Below, one piece after another: positions 54,031-63,972 of a stretch of DNA of 64,000 nt. The notes beneath the pieces were generated by a model. The model did not search any database and was not told where the DNA came from. It was given only the letters and a program-made list of their open reading frames with translations. Each line of letters opens with the position of its first letter. Within the stretch, counting starts at the first letter, position 1. Origin of the DNA: Bacteroidales bacterium (GTDB taxonomy: Bacteria; Bacteroidota; Bacteroidia; Bacteroidales; Bacteroidaceae); contig SUXQ01000007.1 in the NCBI GenBank assembly GCA_015060905.1, positions 72,680-136,679 on the forward strand. Reading direction: 5' to 3'. The position numbers and the translations under genes were made by a program.

Positions 54031-55221
54031 ATGTACGGTAAATTTCAACAGTATTTAAAAGATGAGCTGGCTGCCATTGAAGAGGCCGGTCTTTACAAAA
54101 AAGAGCGTAACATTGAATCGTCACAGTCGGCCGAGATTACCCTCGCCGATGGCTCAAAAGCGTTGAACTTCTGTGCCAACAACTATCTTGGTCTTTCTAA
54201 TTCCCCCCGCCTTATAAAGGCTGCGCAGGATGCAATGGCTGCACGTGGATTCGGAATGTCATCGGTACGTTTCATCTGCGGAACACAGGACTTGCACAAA
54301 CAGCTGGAGAAGGCAATTTCGGACTTTTTCCACACAGAGGATACTATTCTCTATGCTGCTTGTTTCGATGCTAACGGTGGTGTTTTTGAACCTTTGTTTA
54401 CTGCCGAAGATGCTATTATTTCCGATGCTTTGAACCACGCTTCTATCATCGACGGCGTGCGTCTGTGCAAGGCTCAGCGTTACAGATATGCAAATGCGGA
54501 CATGGCCGACCTTGAGCGTTGCTTGCAAGAGGCTCAGGCTCAGCGTTACAGAATAATCGTTACCGATGGTGTATTCTCTATGGACGGTAATGTTGCTCCT
54601 ATGGATAAAATATGTGAACTTGCCGAGAAATATGATGCCCTTGTGATGGTGGACGAGAGCCACTCGGCGGGTGTTGTTGGAAAGACCGGTCGCGGTGTTG
54701 CCGAGCAGTTTGATTGCTATGGTCGCATCGATATTTTTACCGGTACTCTTGGAAAGGCTTTTGGTGGTGCTGTCGGTGGCTTTACTACCGGTCGCAAGGA
54801 GATTATAGATATGTTGCGCCAACGTTCGCGTCCTTATCTTTTCTCGAATTCTATTCCTCCTTCGGTGGTTGGTGCTTCTATCGAGGTGTTCAAGATGCTT
54901 GCCGAGAGCAACGAACTGCACACTAAGCAGCAGGATAATGTTACTTACTTCCGCGAGAAGATGTTGGCTGCGGGCTTTGATATTAAGCCTACCCAGTCGG
55001 CTATTTGTGCGGTAATGCTTTACGATGCTAAACTTTCGCAGGTGTTTGCATCGAAGATGGCCGAGGAGGGTATTTTTGTAACAGGTTTCTACTATCCTGT
55101 TGTTCCCAAAGGTCAGGCTCGTATTCGCGTGCAGCTATCTGCCGCTCACGAGAAAGAGCATCTTGACAAGGCTATTGCTGCATTCATCAAGGTTGGTAAA
55201 GAGCTTGGTGTTATTAAGTAA
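54031..55221 (+). CDS. kbl: Glycine C-acetyltransferase (2-amino-3-ketobutyrate CoA ligase)
   Basis: 396 aa. PLP enzyme of the alpha-oxoamine synthase family: NYLGLSNSPRLIKAA, SVRFICGTQDLHKQLE, VDESHSAGVVGKTGRG, and the PLP lysine K242 in FTGTLGKAFGGAVGG. With threonine dehydrogenase it converts threonine to glycine and acetyl-CoA. No tdh gene is in the window. The related 8-amino-7-oxononanoate synthase (BioF) and sphingolipid palmitoyltransferase are alternatives, but overall pattern and length favour kbl. Confidence 0.9.
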   Translation: MYGKFQQYLKDELAAIEEAGLYKKERNIESSQSAEITLADGSKALNFCANNYLGLSNSPRLIKAAQDAMAARGFGMSSVRFICGTQDLHKQLEKAISDFFHTEDTILYAACFDANGGVFEPLFTAEDAIISDALNHASIIDGVRLCKAQRYRYANADMADLERCLQEAQAQRYRIIVTDGVFSMDGNVAPMDKICELAEKYDALVMVDESHSAGVVGKTGRGVAEQFDCYGRIDIFTGTLGKAFGGAVGGFTTGRKEIIDMLRQRSRPYLFSNSIPPSVVGASIEVFKMLAESNELHTKQQDNVTYFREKMLAAGFDIKPTQSAICAVMLYDAKLSQVFASKMAEEGIFVTGFYYPVVPKGQARIRVQLSAAHEKEHLDKAIAAFIKVGKELGVIK

Positions 55222-55234
55222 TTTTCTTCTTTCA

Positions 55235-55282
55235 CAATCAATAAAAAAACGAGAGCTGCGGCTCTCGTTTTTTTATTGATTG
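55235..55282. terminator. Bidirectional terminator between kbl and the kinase gene
   Basis: Perfect 22-bp stem with a 4-nt TGCG loop; top CGAGAGC/GCTCTCG flanked by A and T runs, so it functions in both directions. Confidence 0.93.
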
Positions 55283-55329
55283 TTTCCTGTGTTTGTGATT
55301 GAGGAAACACTAAAATAATAATAGTTATA

Positions 55330-56418
55330 TTACTTAAGAAGCTCTTTTACTATATTCTGCATTTCGGAATATTGCTCTTCCATGCTTGTGAGCAGTTTGT
55401 ATTGCGCGGCGGTGCGTACAAGGTTGTGTTTGGGGTAACGTGTCTTGTAGTATGTGTCGCCATCAATGTAGTCCATAAGGAAACGTAGCACCTGCTCGTA
55501 AGTAATGTAGAGTGCCGAGAATGCCAACCATTCTTTTTCTGTGTCTGTCATTGATGCGCTACGCTCGGACAGATATCCGGCAGTGTAGTGCTTGAAGGTG
55601 TCGATGTTCATGGATACGCGGCTGAGGTCCTCGTCGTCCTCGGCACCGGTGTTTGTGTAGGAACGAATGGCGTCGCCAAAGTCGTTGAGCGAGGTGCTGC
55701 TCATCACTGTGTCGAGGTCGATGACACAGAGAACTTCGTCATTTTGGTCAAAAAGGATGTTGCTGAGCTTTGTGTCGTTGTGTGTGACGCGCAGGGGCAG
55801 ACGTCCATCCTCGACCATTGTCCAAAAGTCGAGCATTTTTTCACGGCGCGACTCTATCCATTCAATTTCTGTGACAAGCTGGGCTTTGCGGCCGGCCTTG
55901 TCGGCTGCAAGAGCTTCGTCCCACTGTTGGAAACGCCAACGTATATTGTGGAAACCTTTTATTACTTCGGCGAGTGGCTCGGTAAAATCGGCTAGCTGTG
56001 CCTGGAACTTTCCTATACCCTTTCCGCCCATAAATGCGAGGCGGGGGGTGTCGGCAACATCATGTGTCACCGAGCCTTCGATAAATGTACATACAGCCCA
56101 ATAGTTCTCGCCCTCTTTGTGGTAGAGTTTACCATCTTTTGCGGGTACGACGGTAAGAACCTCGCGCATGGGGTCGCCGCCTGCGGCTGCTACCTTGGCT
56201 TTTATGTGAGTGGTTACACGTTGTATATTATCCATCATTGCCGGAACGTCGGGGAATATTGCGTGATTCTTACGCTGAAGTATATAGTTGGGGGCGTTAC
56301 CCTCGGTCCTTACGATGAATGTGTCATTAATAAAGCCTTCGCCCAGGGCCTTAATCTCGCAAATTGTTCCTTCTATGGCGAATTTTTCGGCAATAGCCTG
56401 CATGTTTGTATCTGTCAT
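55330..56418 (-). CDS. N-acetylhexosamine 1-kinase-like (NahK/APH fold) kinase
   Basis: 362 aa from ATG at 56418 (an ATG 42 nt upstream is less likely). APH-fold kinase: GFINDTFIV and NYILQRKNHAIFPD at the start, then LPLRVTHNDTKLSNILFD with the catalytic Asp and CVIDLDTVM with the metal Asp. The pattern follows NahK of bifidobacteria closely (IN-T-V, YILQ-N--IFPD, AADK-GR, PLRVTHNDTKL-NIL). NahK phosphorylates GlcNAc/GalNAc at C1. 50 bp downstream of a GH109 gene on the same strand, which supports a GalNAc role. Confidence 0.82.
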   Translation of the reverse strand: MTDTNMQAIAEKFAIEGTICEIKALGEGFINDTFIVRTEGNAPNYILQRKNHAIFPDVPAMMDNIQRVTTHIKAKVAAAGGDPMREVLTVVPAKDGKLYHKEGENYWAVCTFIEGSVTHDVADTPRLAFMGGKGIGKFQAQLADFTEPLAEVIKGFHNIRWRFQQWDEALAADKAGRKAQLVTEIEWIESRREKMLDFWTMVEDGRLPLRVTHNDTKLSNILFDQNDEVLCVIDLDTVMSSTSLNDFGDAIRSYTNTGAEDDEDLSRVSMNIDTFKHYTAGYLSERSASMTDTEKEWLAFSALYITYEQVLRFLMDYIDGDTYYKTRYPKHNLVRTAAQYKLLTSMEEQYSEMQNIVKELLK

Positions 56419-56468
56419 AATATATATGTTAATAAAAATATGCTTTTTAAGCCGTGACAAAGCTTTAC

Positions 56469-57941
56469 TTATTCTGCAAAATAGAATTTAAGTTCTTTTA
56501 GTTTGTTCCACTCTCCGCGTGTAAAGTCCGGTACTTTGACAGGCTTACTACCATTTTCGATTGAGATTCTTGTAAGCTCGCCCATACTGCTCCATTCGGC
56601 AGCATCATAAACATCCATATCTAAGGGAAGACCGTTGCGCAAGCAGTATACTAAGCGATAATCCATGATAAAGTCCATACCTCCGTGACCACCGACTCCT
56701 TGTGAATACTCCTGTAAAGGCACTCCGTTTACAAGCTGTTTCTGAACGGGGTGTTTATATTTTTCTTTCATTTCGTTCACAATTTCCGCAGGTGCAAAGC
56801 TGTGGTGATCGAGTTTTTCGATATTAGGTGTACCCGTCTCTTCGGTGGCGATGGCCTTAAGCTGGTCAAGTTTGAAAGTATATCCTTGTATGGGGTACTT
56901 GTTGGCAAAGCCTTCTGTTCCTACAAGTTGGTACATACGGCTGTAAGGACGAGGAGTCATTACATTGTGTTGCATGTCTATTGTGTAACCTTTATGGGTG
57001 CGTATAAGAGTGTTTATTTGGTCGCCGTGCATGCAGGTGTCAGCCTTTTCGCCCATCTGTTCGCGAACGATTTTTGTGCCGTTTACCGATTTTGTAGACA
57101 TTGCAACAAGATAGTCGAGTTTGTCGCCACGATGAATGTTCATTGCCTGACAGTTAGGACCAATGCCATGTGTGGCGTAAAGGTCGCCATTGTTAGCTTG
57201 ATTGTATTCTAAACGCCAATTGTCTGCATAAGCCTTCCAAAAAGGCTCAAGATTGTGGATATATGCTCCCTCGGCGTGCAGAATTTCACCAAATACACCT
57301 TGTTGAGCCATATTAAGGGTTGTAAGTTCAAAGTGGTCGTAGCAACAGTTCTCGAGAATCATGCAGTGTACTTGATTGCGCTCGGCAGCATCGACCAATT
57401 GCCAACATTCTTCTACTGTGTTTGCACTGGGGACTTCTATTGCCACATGTTTGCCATGCTCCATTGCGTAAAGAGCAACGGGCACGTGCATTTGCCACGA
57501 TGTTGCAATGTATACAAGGTCAATGTCGTCACTCTCGCATAATTGCTTGTAGCCTTCATCGCCGCTGTACACTTTTGCTTTGGGCATATTTGCATTTTCA
57601 AGATAGCGTTGGCATTTTTCGGCTCTATCTGCGTATTTGTCGCAAAGACCGTTGATGGCTACACCTTCGATTTTGGAGAAACGGCTGACAGCACCGGGAC
57701 CACGCATGCCCAAGCCTACGAATCCGACGCGAACTGTCTCAAGGGGCTTTGCTCGAAACTCAAGCATGCTCTTTTGCCCTGCTGTACGCTGAGGTTCGTC
57801 AAGGACTATTACTCCATCGATGATTTTGTAATTTACGCTGGCTTTGAATTTACATTCGTTATTTTGCGGACAGTTACATCCTGCAAATATTACGCACATT
57901 GCTAATAGGAATGATGCGAAAAGAATCTGCGTTTTTTTCAT
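56469..57941 (-). CDS. GH109-like alpha-N-acetylgalactosaminidase lipoprotein (Gfo/Idh/MocA fold)
   Basis: 490 aa. Lipoprotein signal (MCVIFAGC, Cys22). A Gfo/Idh Rossmann start RVGFVGLGMRGPGAVSRFSK for bound NAD, then GH109-style motifs: NTVEECWQLVDAAE, MILENCCYDHFELTTLNM, GDLYATHGIGPNCQAMNIHR (Tyr/His of the THGIGP active-site motif), and VGGHGGMDFIMDYRLVYCL. GH109 enzymes remove terminal GalNAc by an NAD-dependent elimination route. Exported and anchored, it would act on mucin or blood-group-A-like glycans. A plain oxidoreductase role cannot be excluded. Confidence 0.85.
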   Translation of the reverse strand: MKKTQILFASFLLAMCVIFAGCNCPQNNECKFKASVNYKIIDGVIVLDEPQRTAGQKSMLEFRAKPLETVRVGFVGLGMRGPGAVSRFSKIEGVAINGLCDKYADRAEKCQRYLENANMPKAKVYSGDEGYKQLCESDDIDLVYIATSWQMHVPVALYAMEHGKHVAIEVPSANTVEECWQLVDAAERNQVHCMILENCCYDHFELTTLNMAQQGVFGEILHAEGAYIHNLEPFWKAYADNWRLEYNQANNGDLYATHGIGPNCQAMNIHRGDKLDYLVAMSTKSVNGTKIVREQMGEKADTCMHGDQINTLIRTHKGYTIDMQHNVMTPRPYSRMYQLVGTEGFANKYPIQGYTFKLDQLKAIATEETGTPNIEKLDHHSFAPAEIVNEMKEKYKHPVQKQLVNGVPLQEYSQGVGGHGGMDFIMDYRLVYCLRNGLPLDMDVYDAAEWSSMGELTRISIENGSKPVKVPDFTRGEWNKLKELKFYFAE

Positions 57942-58261
57942 ACTTTGTCGTTTATATAAATTATTATTTGTTGTATTTTTCGCTGTATGGTATTGTGACT
58001 AAATATGCAAATATAGAAAAAATACTCAGATGTTGTTTAAACTTTTTCAAAAATATTTATATTTATGAGCAATATGCTTGCTTTTTTGTGAATATGTAGG
58101 TGCTATTTGTATTTTATTTAATATAAATTAGCCCTCAACTACCATAATAAAGAAGAAATATTAAATTTACATTGAAGTAACATCAATTTTTAGTAGGAAT
58201 CTTATTGATAGAGAGTGACAAAAGAGTTAATTTTGCAGACATACAACAATTATTTAAATTT
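57942..58261. other. Divergent intergenic region between GH109 and 5'-nucleotidase genes
   Basis: 320 bp, strongly AT-rich. The minus strand has a candidate -7 TATATTTG (58008-58015) for the GH109 gene. A short + frame (57899-58099) lacks any domain and is not called. No RNA gene or repeat was seen. Confidence 0.4.
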
Positions 58262-59209
58262 ATGGAGAATTTAGATGGCAGATTAGTTATAGGAGTATCC
58301 TCACGAGCATTGTTCGACCTTGAAAAAGAGAATGAGATATTTGTTCGCGACGGCATAAAAAAATATCGTGAATATCAGGAGCTTCACGAGGATGAACCAT
58401 TGGAGAAGGGTACGGCTTTTTATTTGGTAAAAAGTCTGCTCGAACTTAACAAACAGGCTAACCGCCCCATTGTAGAGGTTGTGGTAATGTCGCGCAACAG
58501 CCCCGAGACGGGAATGCGCATGCTAAAGTCGCTCGACCAATATGAGCTTGATATTACCCGCGTGGCACTCTCGGGCGGAGAATCACTTTCGAAATACCTG
58601 AAGGCTTTTTCCATAGATCTTTTCCTATCGAAGGACGAACAGGATGTTCAGCGTGTCATCGATTCGGGCATCTGCGCATCGGCACTTATCTATGCACCAC
58701 CTACAAACTTCGACCCCGAGGACAGCCGCGTGAAGATTGCTTTTGACGCTGATGCTGTTGTCTTTTCCGACGAGTCGGAGTGCCGTTTCAAGGAAGAGGG
58801 CATGGAGGCTTTCTACAAATACGAAAAAGAGCATGCCGACGAGCCATTGAAAGAGGGGCCTTTTGCAAAATTGTTGATGAAACTGTCGGCTATTCAAGAG
58901 TGTTTCCCAACGTCGATAGAGCTGTCGCCACTAAGGCTGGCAATCGTAACGTCGCGCAGCCTGCCCTCGCACTTCAGAGTTATAAAAACCCTGCGTAAGT
59001 GGGGAGTGTATGTAGATGAGGCATATTTTCTCGGAGGGTTGCGCAAGGATGAACTTTTGAAAGCATTCGGCGCACACATCTTCTTCGACGACCAAGATAC
59101 TCACCTTACAAGCTCCAGCAAATATGTTCCGTCGGGAAAAGTGCCATATTATTCCTCGTCGCAGATAAACGATGCGATAAAGAAAAATTCCGAACAAGAG
59201 AATGGCTGA
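58262..59209 (+). CDS. 5'-nucleotidase (cytosolic NT5C1-like)
   Basis: 315 aa from ATG at 58262, where MENLDGRLVIGVSSRALFDL matches the family start; a TTG at 58205 would give a 19-residue extension with no family resemblance. Contains LKSLDQYELDITRVALSGGE, DLFLSKDEQDV, IAFDADAVVFSDESE and HIFFDDQDTHL, the usual Asp clusters of this HAD-like family (PF06189). Dephosphorylates nucleoside monophosphates such as AMP or IMP. First gene of a four-gene run; overlaps the nitroreductase gene by 8 nt. Confidence 0.9.
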   Translation: MENLDGRLVIGVSSRALFDLEKENEIFVRDGIKKYREYQELHEDEPLEKGTAFYLVKSLLELNKQANRPIVEVVVMSRNSPETGMRMLKSLDQYELDITRVALSGGESLSKYLKAFSIDLFLSKDEQDVQRVIDSGICASALIYAPPTNFDPEDSRVKIAFDADAVVFSDESECRFKEEGMEAFYKYEKEHADEPLKEGPFAKLLMKLSAIQECFPTSIELSPLRLAIVTSRSLPSHFRVIKTLRKWGVYVDEAYFLGGLRKDELLKAFGAHIFFDDQDTHLTSSSKYVPSGKVPYYSSSQINDAIKKNSEQENG

Positions 59210-59840
59210 TAATTATCTTGATAAAAAGTTAGAGGATTACAAGGCTCGTTCGACAGCATCTGGCGGGGTACGAAAAACAGCATCTTCTTTGAACAATCTA
59301 CTGATAAAGAACAGAAGTTGTCGCGGGTACGACTCGTCTTTCATTGTGCGTGACGACCAACTGCGCAGCATTATAGACGTAAACACCAAAATACCTTCGG
59401 CACGCAACGCACAAGTGTTGCGTTTCCGCCCCGTAAACAGCAGCGAGGCAGCAAAAGTGCTTCCTAACATACGTCTGGGCGGCGCACTGCCCGAACTTTC
59501 CTTGCCGTTACCGGGTACCGAGCCTAATGCCTTTATAATAGTGTGTACCACTATGCCCGAGAGTAAAAATGTATATATCGACCTTGGAATTTCGGCGCAG
59601 AGTATGCTGTTGCGCGCTGTGGAAATGGGGCTTGCGGGTATCTGCATCGGTGCGTTCGACAAAGAGTGCATCAAACGCGAATTTTCTTTGCCGCACGAGC
59701 CTTTGATGATACTGGCTATTGGCCGAAGCTGCGAGGATATAAGGATTGTAGAGATTCGTGAAGGCGAGCAGCAAAAATATTATCGCAAGGATGGTGTACA
59801 TTATGTGCCTAAATTGCGCTTGGATGATATAATCATTTAA
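59202..59840 (+). CDS. Nitroreductase-family protein
   Basis: 212 aa. FMN-dependent fold: RSCRGYDSSFIVRDDQLRSI, PSARNAQVLRFRPV (FMN-binding Arg/Asn), VYIDLGISAQSMLLRAVEMG, GICIGAFDKECI, MILAIGRS. The substrate is unknown; members reduce nitro compounds, quinones or flavins with NAD(P)H. Overlaps the nucleotidase stop by 8 nt, so translation is coupled; mntP follows after 16 nt. Confidence 0.9.
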   Translation: MADNYLDKKLEDYKARSTASGGVRKTASSLNNLLIKNRSCRGYDSSFIVRDDQLRSIIDVNTKIPSARNAQVLRFRPVNSSEAAKVLPNIRLGGALPELSLPLPGTEPNAFIIVCTTMPESKNVYIDLGISAQSMLLRAVEMGLAGICIGAFDKECIKREFSLPHEPLMILAIGRSCEDIRIVEIREGEQQKYYRKDGVHYVPKLRLDDIII

Positions 59841-59856
59841 ATTACATCATATTACT

Positions 59857-60414
59857 ATGGGACACATAGAACTGTTTATTATAGCTGTTGGACTCTCTAT
59901 GGATGCTTTTGCCGTAGCTATAGCTAAGGGGCTTTCTGTGCAACAAGTTACTTCGCGTCACTCGCTATGTGTGGGTGGATGGTTCGGCAGTTTTCAGGCT
60001 CTGATGCCCCTTTTGGGGTTTTATTTGGGAGTAACATTCTCTAAATGTGTAGAGAGTGTGGACCATTGGATAGCTTTTATTCTGTTGGGGCTTATAGGCT
60101 TTAATATGATACGCGAGGCTGCTGCATGCGAAAAGGTTGTTCCCGACCCCGATTTTTCGGCACGAACAATGTTTCTTATGGCTGTTGCCACCAGCATCGA
60201 TGCGCTTGCTGTTGGCGTTTCGTTTGCGGTGCTGTCGGTGGATATATGGTCGGCAGTGGCAATTATAGGTATTACCACTTTTGTGCTGTCAATCGTAGGA
60301 CTGAAAATAGGAAACATTTTCGGTTGTCGCTATAAATCCAAAGCCGAGTTTTTTGGTGGCCTTGTGCTGTTGCTTTTGGGTGTAAAAATTCTTGTGGAAC
60401 ATACATTTATATAG
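59857..60414 (+). CDS. mntP: Manganese efflux pump MntP
   Basis: 185 aa with six predicted membrane helices in two repeated halves. The paired Asp motifs typical of the family are visible: GLSMDAFAVAIAKGLS in helix 1 and VATSIDALAVGVSFAV in the second half. Exports Mn(II). No yybP-ykoY type riboswitch is present because the gene sits inside an operon, 9 nt before the GH95 gene. Confidence 0.93.
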   Translation: MGHIELFIIAVGLSMDAFAVAIAKGLSVQQVTSRHSLCVGGWFGSFQALMPLLGFYLGVTFSKCVESVDHWIAFILLGLIGFNMIREAAACEKVVPDPDFSARTMFLMAVATSIDALAVGVSFAVLSVDIWSAVAIIGITTFVLSIVGLKIGNIFGCRYKSKAEFFGGLVLLLLGVKILVEHTFI

Positions 60415-60423
60415 TAAACAATT

Positions 60424-62856
60424 ATGAAAAAGCTCTTTACGTTCTTATTTATTTTAAATATGTGTGTAGCCCTTTTTGCCGAGGAACTGCGACTGTGGTA
60501 CACTGCTCCGGCACGCACATGGGTCGAGGCACTGCCTGTGGGAAATTCCCGCATGGGGGCAATGGTCTATGGCGGCACCGAGTATGAGCAGCTTCAACTG
60601 AACGAAGAGAGCTTTTGGGCGGGTGGTCCGCACAATAACAATAGCGCAGAATTTCGCAAGAATCTTGACACTGTACGTTCGCTCATTTTCTCCAATCGTT
60701 TCGGCGAAGCACAGGGGCTTATCGACCGCACGGCTTTTACCGGGCAGCATGGAATGCGCTATCTAACATTAGGCTCGTTGATGCTTCATTTTCCGGGACA
60801 CAAGGATGCGACGGACTATTCGCGCGAGCTTAATATAAGCAATGCTGTTGCTGTAACCTCGTACAAGGTCGGCGGTGTAAAATATCGCCGCACACTGTTC
60901 GCGTCGCTTGCCGATGATGTTATTATCATGCGTGTAGAGGCTGACAAGGCCGATGCTCTTAATTTTGACGTTTCTTTGCGCACACCCATAAAGTCTCAAA
61001 TTACAGCAAGCAACGAGCAACTTGTGATGCGCTGCTGCGGAGTGGAACAAGAGGGTGTCCCCGCCGCGCTTCGTGCCGAGTGTCGCGTGCAGGTAACGTG
61101 TGACGGGGAAGTGCGCAGCAACGGCGATAAATTAGATGTCCGCAATGCGACGGTTGCCACACTCTATATTTCAGCAGCTACTAATTATATAAATTACAAA
61201 AATGTCAGCGGCGACGAGAGTAAACGCTCGGCCGAGGCTCTTGAAAAGGCTATGAAGCGTTCATACGCCAAGGCTCTAAAAGCCCATATTAAAGCATATA
61301 AGGCGCAGTTCGACCGTGTGACCCTTGAGTTTCCCGCAAGCGAGGCATCAAAAATGCCCACCGATGAACGTGTGCACAACTACCATAAAGGTAACGACAG
61401 ACAGCTTGTCGCGCTAATGTTCCAATATGGTCGTTACCTGCTTATAAGCTCTTCGCAACCGGGCGGACAGCCTGCGAACCTGCAAGGTATATGGAACGAG
61501 AGTATGCACGCTCCTTGGGACAGTAAATATACGATAAACATAAACACAGAAATGAACTATTGGCCCGCCGAAGTTACAAATATCAGCGAAACACACGAAC
61601 CGCTATTTTCAATGCTAAAAGACCTTTCTGCGACGGGACGCGAGACTGCCCGCAGCCTTTACGGAGCAAAAGGATGGGTGGCTCACCACAATACTGACCT
61701 TTGGCGCGTGGCCGGTCCTGTCGATGCAGCGTATTATGGAATGTGGCCCAACGGTGGCGCGTGGCTTGCGACGCATTTGTGGCAGCATTATCTTTTTACC
61801 GGTGATAAGAATTTTCTGCGCGAATATTACCCCGTTCTTAAAGGTTGCGCCGATTTTTACATAAGTTTCCTTGTCGAGCATCCTAAATACGGTTGGTTGG
61901 TGACAGCCCCCTCTCTCTCGCCCGAGCATGGCCCCACAGGTCCTTCAATAGTCGCGGGCTGCACAATGGACAACCAGATAGCTTTTGACGCTCTTTCGAA
62001 TGTGCTTGCTGCCGCAAAAATATTAAACTGCGACGCGGAGTATTGCGACACACTCTCTGCGGTGATTGCGCAGTTGCCCCCCATGCAGATTGGTCGTCAC
62101 AATCAGTTGCAAGAGTGGCTCGAGGATGTTGATAATCCTCGCGACCGGCACCGTCACATTTCGCATCTTTACGGACTTTACCCCAGCAATCAAATATCAC
62201 CGTACAAAAATCCCGCACTTTTCGAGGCGGCCCGTAACACTCTTGTTCAGCGTGGCGACAAGGCTACAGGGTGGAGTATCGGTTGGAAAATCAATTTCTG
62301 GGCACGTATGCTCGATGGCAACCATGCGTGCCGAATAATAGAAAATATGCTCTCTTTGCTGCCCGATGACAGCAAACAACGAGAATTTCCCGACGGACGC
62401 ACCTACCCTAACCTGTTCGATGCACACCCACCCTTCCAGATTGATGGAAACTTCGGCTTTACCGCCGGCGTTGCCGAAATGTTGTTGCAGAGTCACGATG
62501 GAGCTGTGCATATTCTCCCCGCCCTTCCCGATGCGTGGGACAAAGGCTGCGTGAAAGGGCTTGTGGCTCGTGGCGGCTTTGTGGTTGATGTTTCGTGGAA
62601 AAATGCAGCAGTGGAAACTGTGCGTGTACGCTCGCGTGTGGGCGGAGTGCTTCGTCTGCGTTCTTACGTTCCGTTGCGTGGCAAGGGGCTTAAGCCTGCC
62701 GAGGGTGGTTGCCCCAACGAGCTTTATGCTCCTGCTTCTGTTGCATTGCCTCTTGTTTCCAAAGAGATTACCCCCGCGCAACCGCAGTTGCGCAAGGTCT
62801 ATGAGTATGATATTCTCACAAAGGCGGGAAAAGAGTATACTTTTGTAAGGGAGTAG
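60424..62856 (+). CDS. GH95 alpha-L-fucosidase
   Basis: 810 aa. Signal peptide 1-20 (CVALFAEE). N-terminal GH95 beta domain starts [20 protein letters not shown] and [20 protein letters not shown], a near-signature of the family. The (alpha/alpha)6 catalytic region contains [52 protein letters not shown], and [20 protein letters not shown]. Releases alpha-1,2-fucose from host mucin or milk glycans, or related galactosides. Being last in an operon with a nucleotidase and mntP is unexplained. Confidence 0.93.
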   Translation: MKKLFTFLFILNMCVALFAEELRLWYTAPARTWVEALPVGNSRMGAMVYGGTEYEQLQLNEESFWAGGPHNNNSAEFRKNLDTVRSLIFSNRFGEAQGLIDRTAFTGQHGMRYLTLGSLMLHFPGHKDATDYSRELNISNAVAVTSYKVGGVKYRRTLFASLADDVIIMRVEADKADALNFDVSLRTPIKSQITASNEQLVMRCCGVEQEGVPAALRAECRVQVTCDGEVRSNGDKLDVRNATVATLYISAATNYINYKNVSGDESKRSAEALEKAMKRSYAKALKAHIKAYKAQFDRVTLEFPASEASKMPTDERVHNYHKGNDRQLVALMFQYGRYLLISSSQPGGQPANLQGIWNESMHAPWDSKYTININTEMNYWPAEVTNISETHEPLFSMLKDLSATGRETARSLYGAKGWVAHHNTDLWRVAGPVDAAYYGMWPNGGAWLATHLWQHYLFTGDKNFLREYYPVLKGCADFYISFLVEHPKYGWLVTAPSLSPEHGPTGPSIVAGCTMDNQIAFDALSNVLAAAKILNCDAEYCDTLSAVIAQLPPMQIGRHNQLQEWLEDVDNPRDRHRHISHLYGLYPSNQISPYKNPALFEAARNTLVQRGDKATGWSIGWKINFWARMLDGNHACRIIENMLSLLPDDSKQREFPDGRTYPNLFDAHPPFQIDGNFGFTAGVAEMLLQSHDGAVHILPALPDAWDKGCVKGLVARGGFVVDVSWKNAAVETVRVRSRVGGVLRLRSYVPLRGKGLKPAEGGCPNELYAPASVALPLVSKEITPAQPQLRKVYEYDILTKAGKEYTFVRE

Positions 62857-62872
62857 AATTATTGTAATATAT

Positions 62873-62909
62873 TATTGGGATTAAGAACAAATAGTCCTTA
62901 ATCCCAATA
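62873..62909. terminator. Bidirectional terminator between GH95 and dus
   Basis: Perfect 13-bp stem TATTGGGATTAAG/CTTAATCCCAATA (62873-62885, 62897-62909), followed by T residues on + and A/T-rich sequence on the minus side. Confidence 0.8.
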
Positions 62910-62920
62910 TTTTACTTATC

Positions 62921-63850
62921 CTAATACCTTGCAAGCGCACTATTGACCGCAGCAAGATACTTTTCTACGTTAGAAGCCTTTTGAATAGCCTTTCTGTCGC
63001 GTTTTTCCATGTCCGGCAACAGATACTCCCAATAAGGCTTGAACTTACTCAGAAATTGAGTGTTTCCTTGCAGACGCGGGGACATAATATCATAAAATTT
63101 CTGATGAAATTTGGCAATCAACGAAGCTTTTTCGCCATGCGAGAAAACTCTTTGTTCCTTGTACTCCCGGGCAAGCGCAGGGTCGGCGAGAAGGCCGCGT
63201 CCCATCATCATTCCCTCCAAACGGGGGAAACGCTCCGCTATTTTGTTCATCTGCTCTATGGTTGTAAGGTCGCCGTTGTATACAAGCGGGTGACGGCAAT
63301 CTTCGTAGAAACGCGCAAACTCCTCGCAGTCGGCCGCTACACGATACTGTTCGCTGCCCAAGCGGGGGTGCAATGTTATACGCGACAATTTTGTACCGTT
63401 AAGGATGGGAAGCACGTTGCGCCACTCATCTTTTCTATCCCAGCCGAGGCGCATCTTCACAGAAAAAGAAATCTCGGGGAATTTTTCAGTCGCACGCATC
63501 AGTACCTCAATTTTGTCAGGATGGGGCAAAAGTCCTGCGCCGTGACATTTGCGCACTTGCAAAGCAAACGAGCAGCCCATATTAATATCAACCTCGTCGT
63601 AACCATGCGAGACGAGAAATTCCACCAACGGCACAAACTCTTCGGGCGAAGCGGCTATCAGTTGCGGAATAAGATGCTGCACACTGTTGTTCTTTTTCTC
63701 AATGTCACGAATATCCTTGCTGCGTATAGTCCCCTTTTCCATTCTGATAAAAGGGGTTACGTAACAATCTATCCCCTCGAAAATTTCGCTGTGCAAATTA
63801 CGCCACGCGGCCTCTGTGAATCCCTGCAAAGGGGCTGCATATAGTTTCAT
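62921..63850 (-). CDS. dus: tRNA-dihydrouridine synthase
   Basis: 309 aa. FMN TIM-barrel: start MKLYAAPLQGFTEAAWRNLH, VDINMGCSFALQVRKCHGAG with the catalytic Cys in the NMGC motif (usual NxGCPxP changed to NMGCSFA), FSVKMRLGW, ITLHPRLGSEQY in place of the common HGRT, PLVYNGDLTT and GMMMGRGLLADP. Reduces uridines in the tRNA D-loop using NADPH. Which Dus subgroup is not clear. Its upstream region carries the promoter-bearing repeat seen before serS. Confidence 0.93.
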   Translation of the reverse strand: MKLYAAPLQGFTEAAWRNLHSEIFEGIDCYVTPFIRMEKGTIRSKDIRDIEKKNNSVQHLIPQLIAASPEEFVPLVEFLVSHGYDEVDINMGCSFALQVRKCHGAGLLPHPDKIEVLMRATEKFPEISFSVKMRLGWDRKDEWRNVLPILNGTKLSRITLHPRLGSEQYRVAADCEEFARFYEDCRHPLVYNGDLTTIEQMNKIAERFPRLEGMMMGRGLLADPALAREYKEQRVFSHGEKASLIAKFHQKFYDIMSPRLQGNTQFLSKFKPYWEYLLPDMEKRDRKAIQKASNVEKYLAAVNSALARY

Positions 63851-63873
63851 TGTTTGCTATTTTGTTCAATTTT

Positions 63874-63972
63874 CAAAGATAGTGCAAACGAACGTAACGC
63901 AAACTTGTTTGCAAGTTACAAAGTGAGTGCAGCCTATCTTCGCAATTATTTACATTGCAAAGATAGTGCAAA
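63874..63972 (-). repeat. Promoter-bearing repeat upstream of dus
   Basis: One unit plus the start of the next: CAAAGATAGTGCAAA at 63874-63888 and again at 63958-63972 (84-bp period). In reverse it reads TTTGCACTATCTTTG, then GGCTGCACTCACTTTGTAAC and GTTACGTTCG, the same as 17961-18227, with GCAAACAAGTTTGC in place of GCAAGCAAGCTTGC at the palindrome. The -7 elements point towards dus. Confidence 0.85.

Noticed and set aside
58205..58261. TTG start for the 5'-nucleotidase
   Set aside because: It would add 19 residues unlike the family; ATG at 58262 gives the expected N-terminus.
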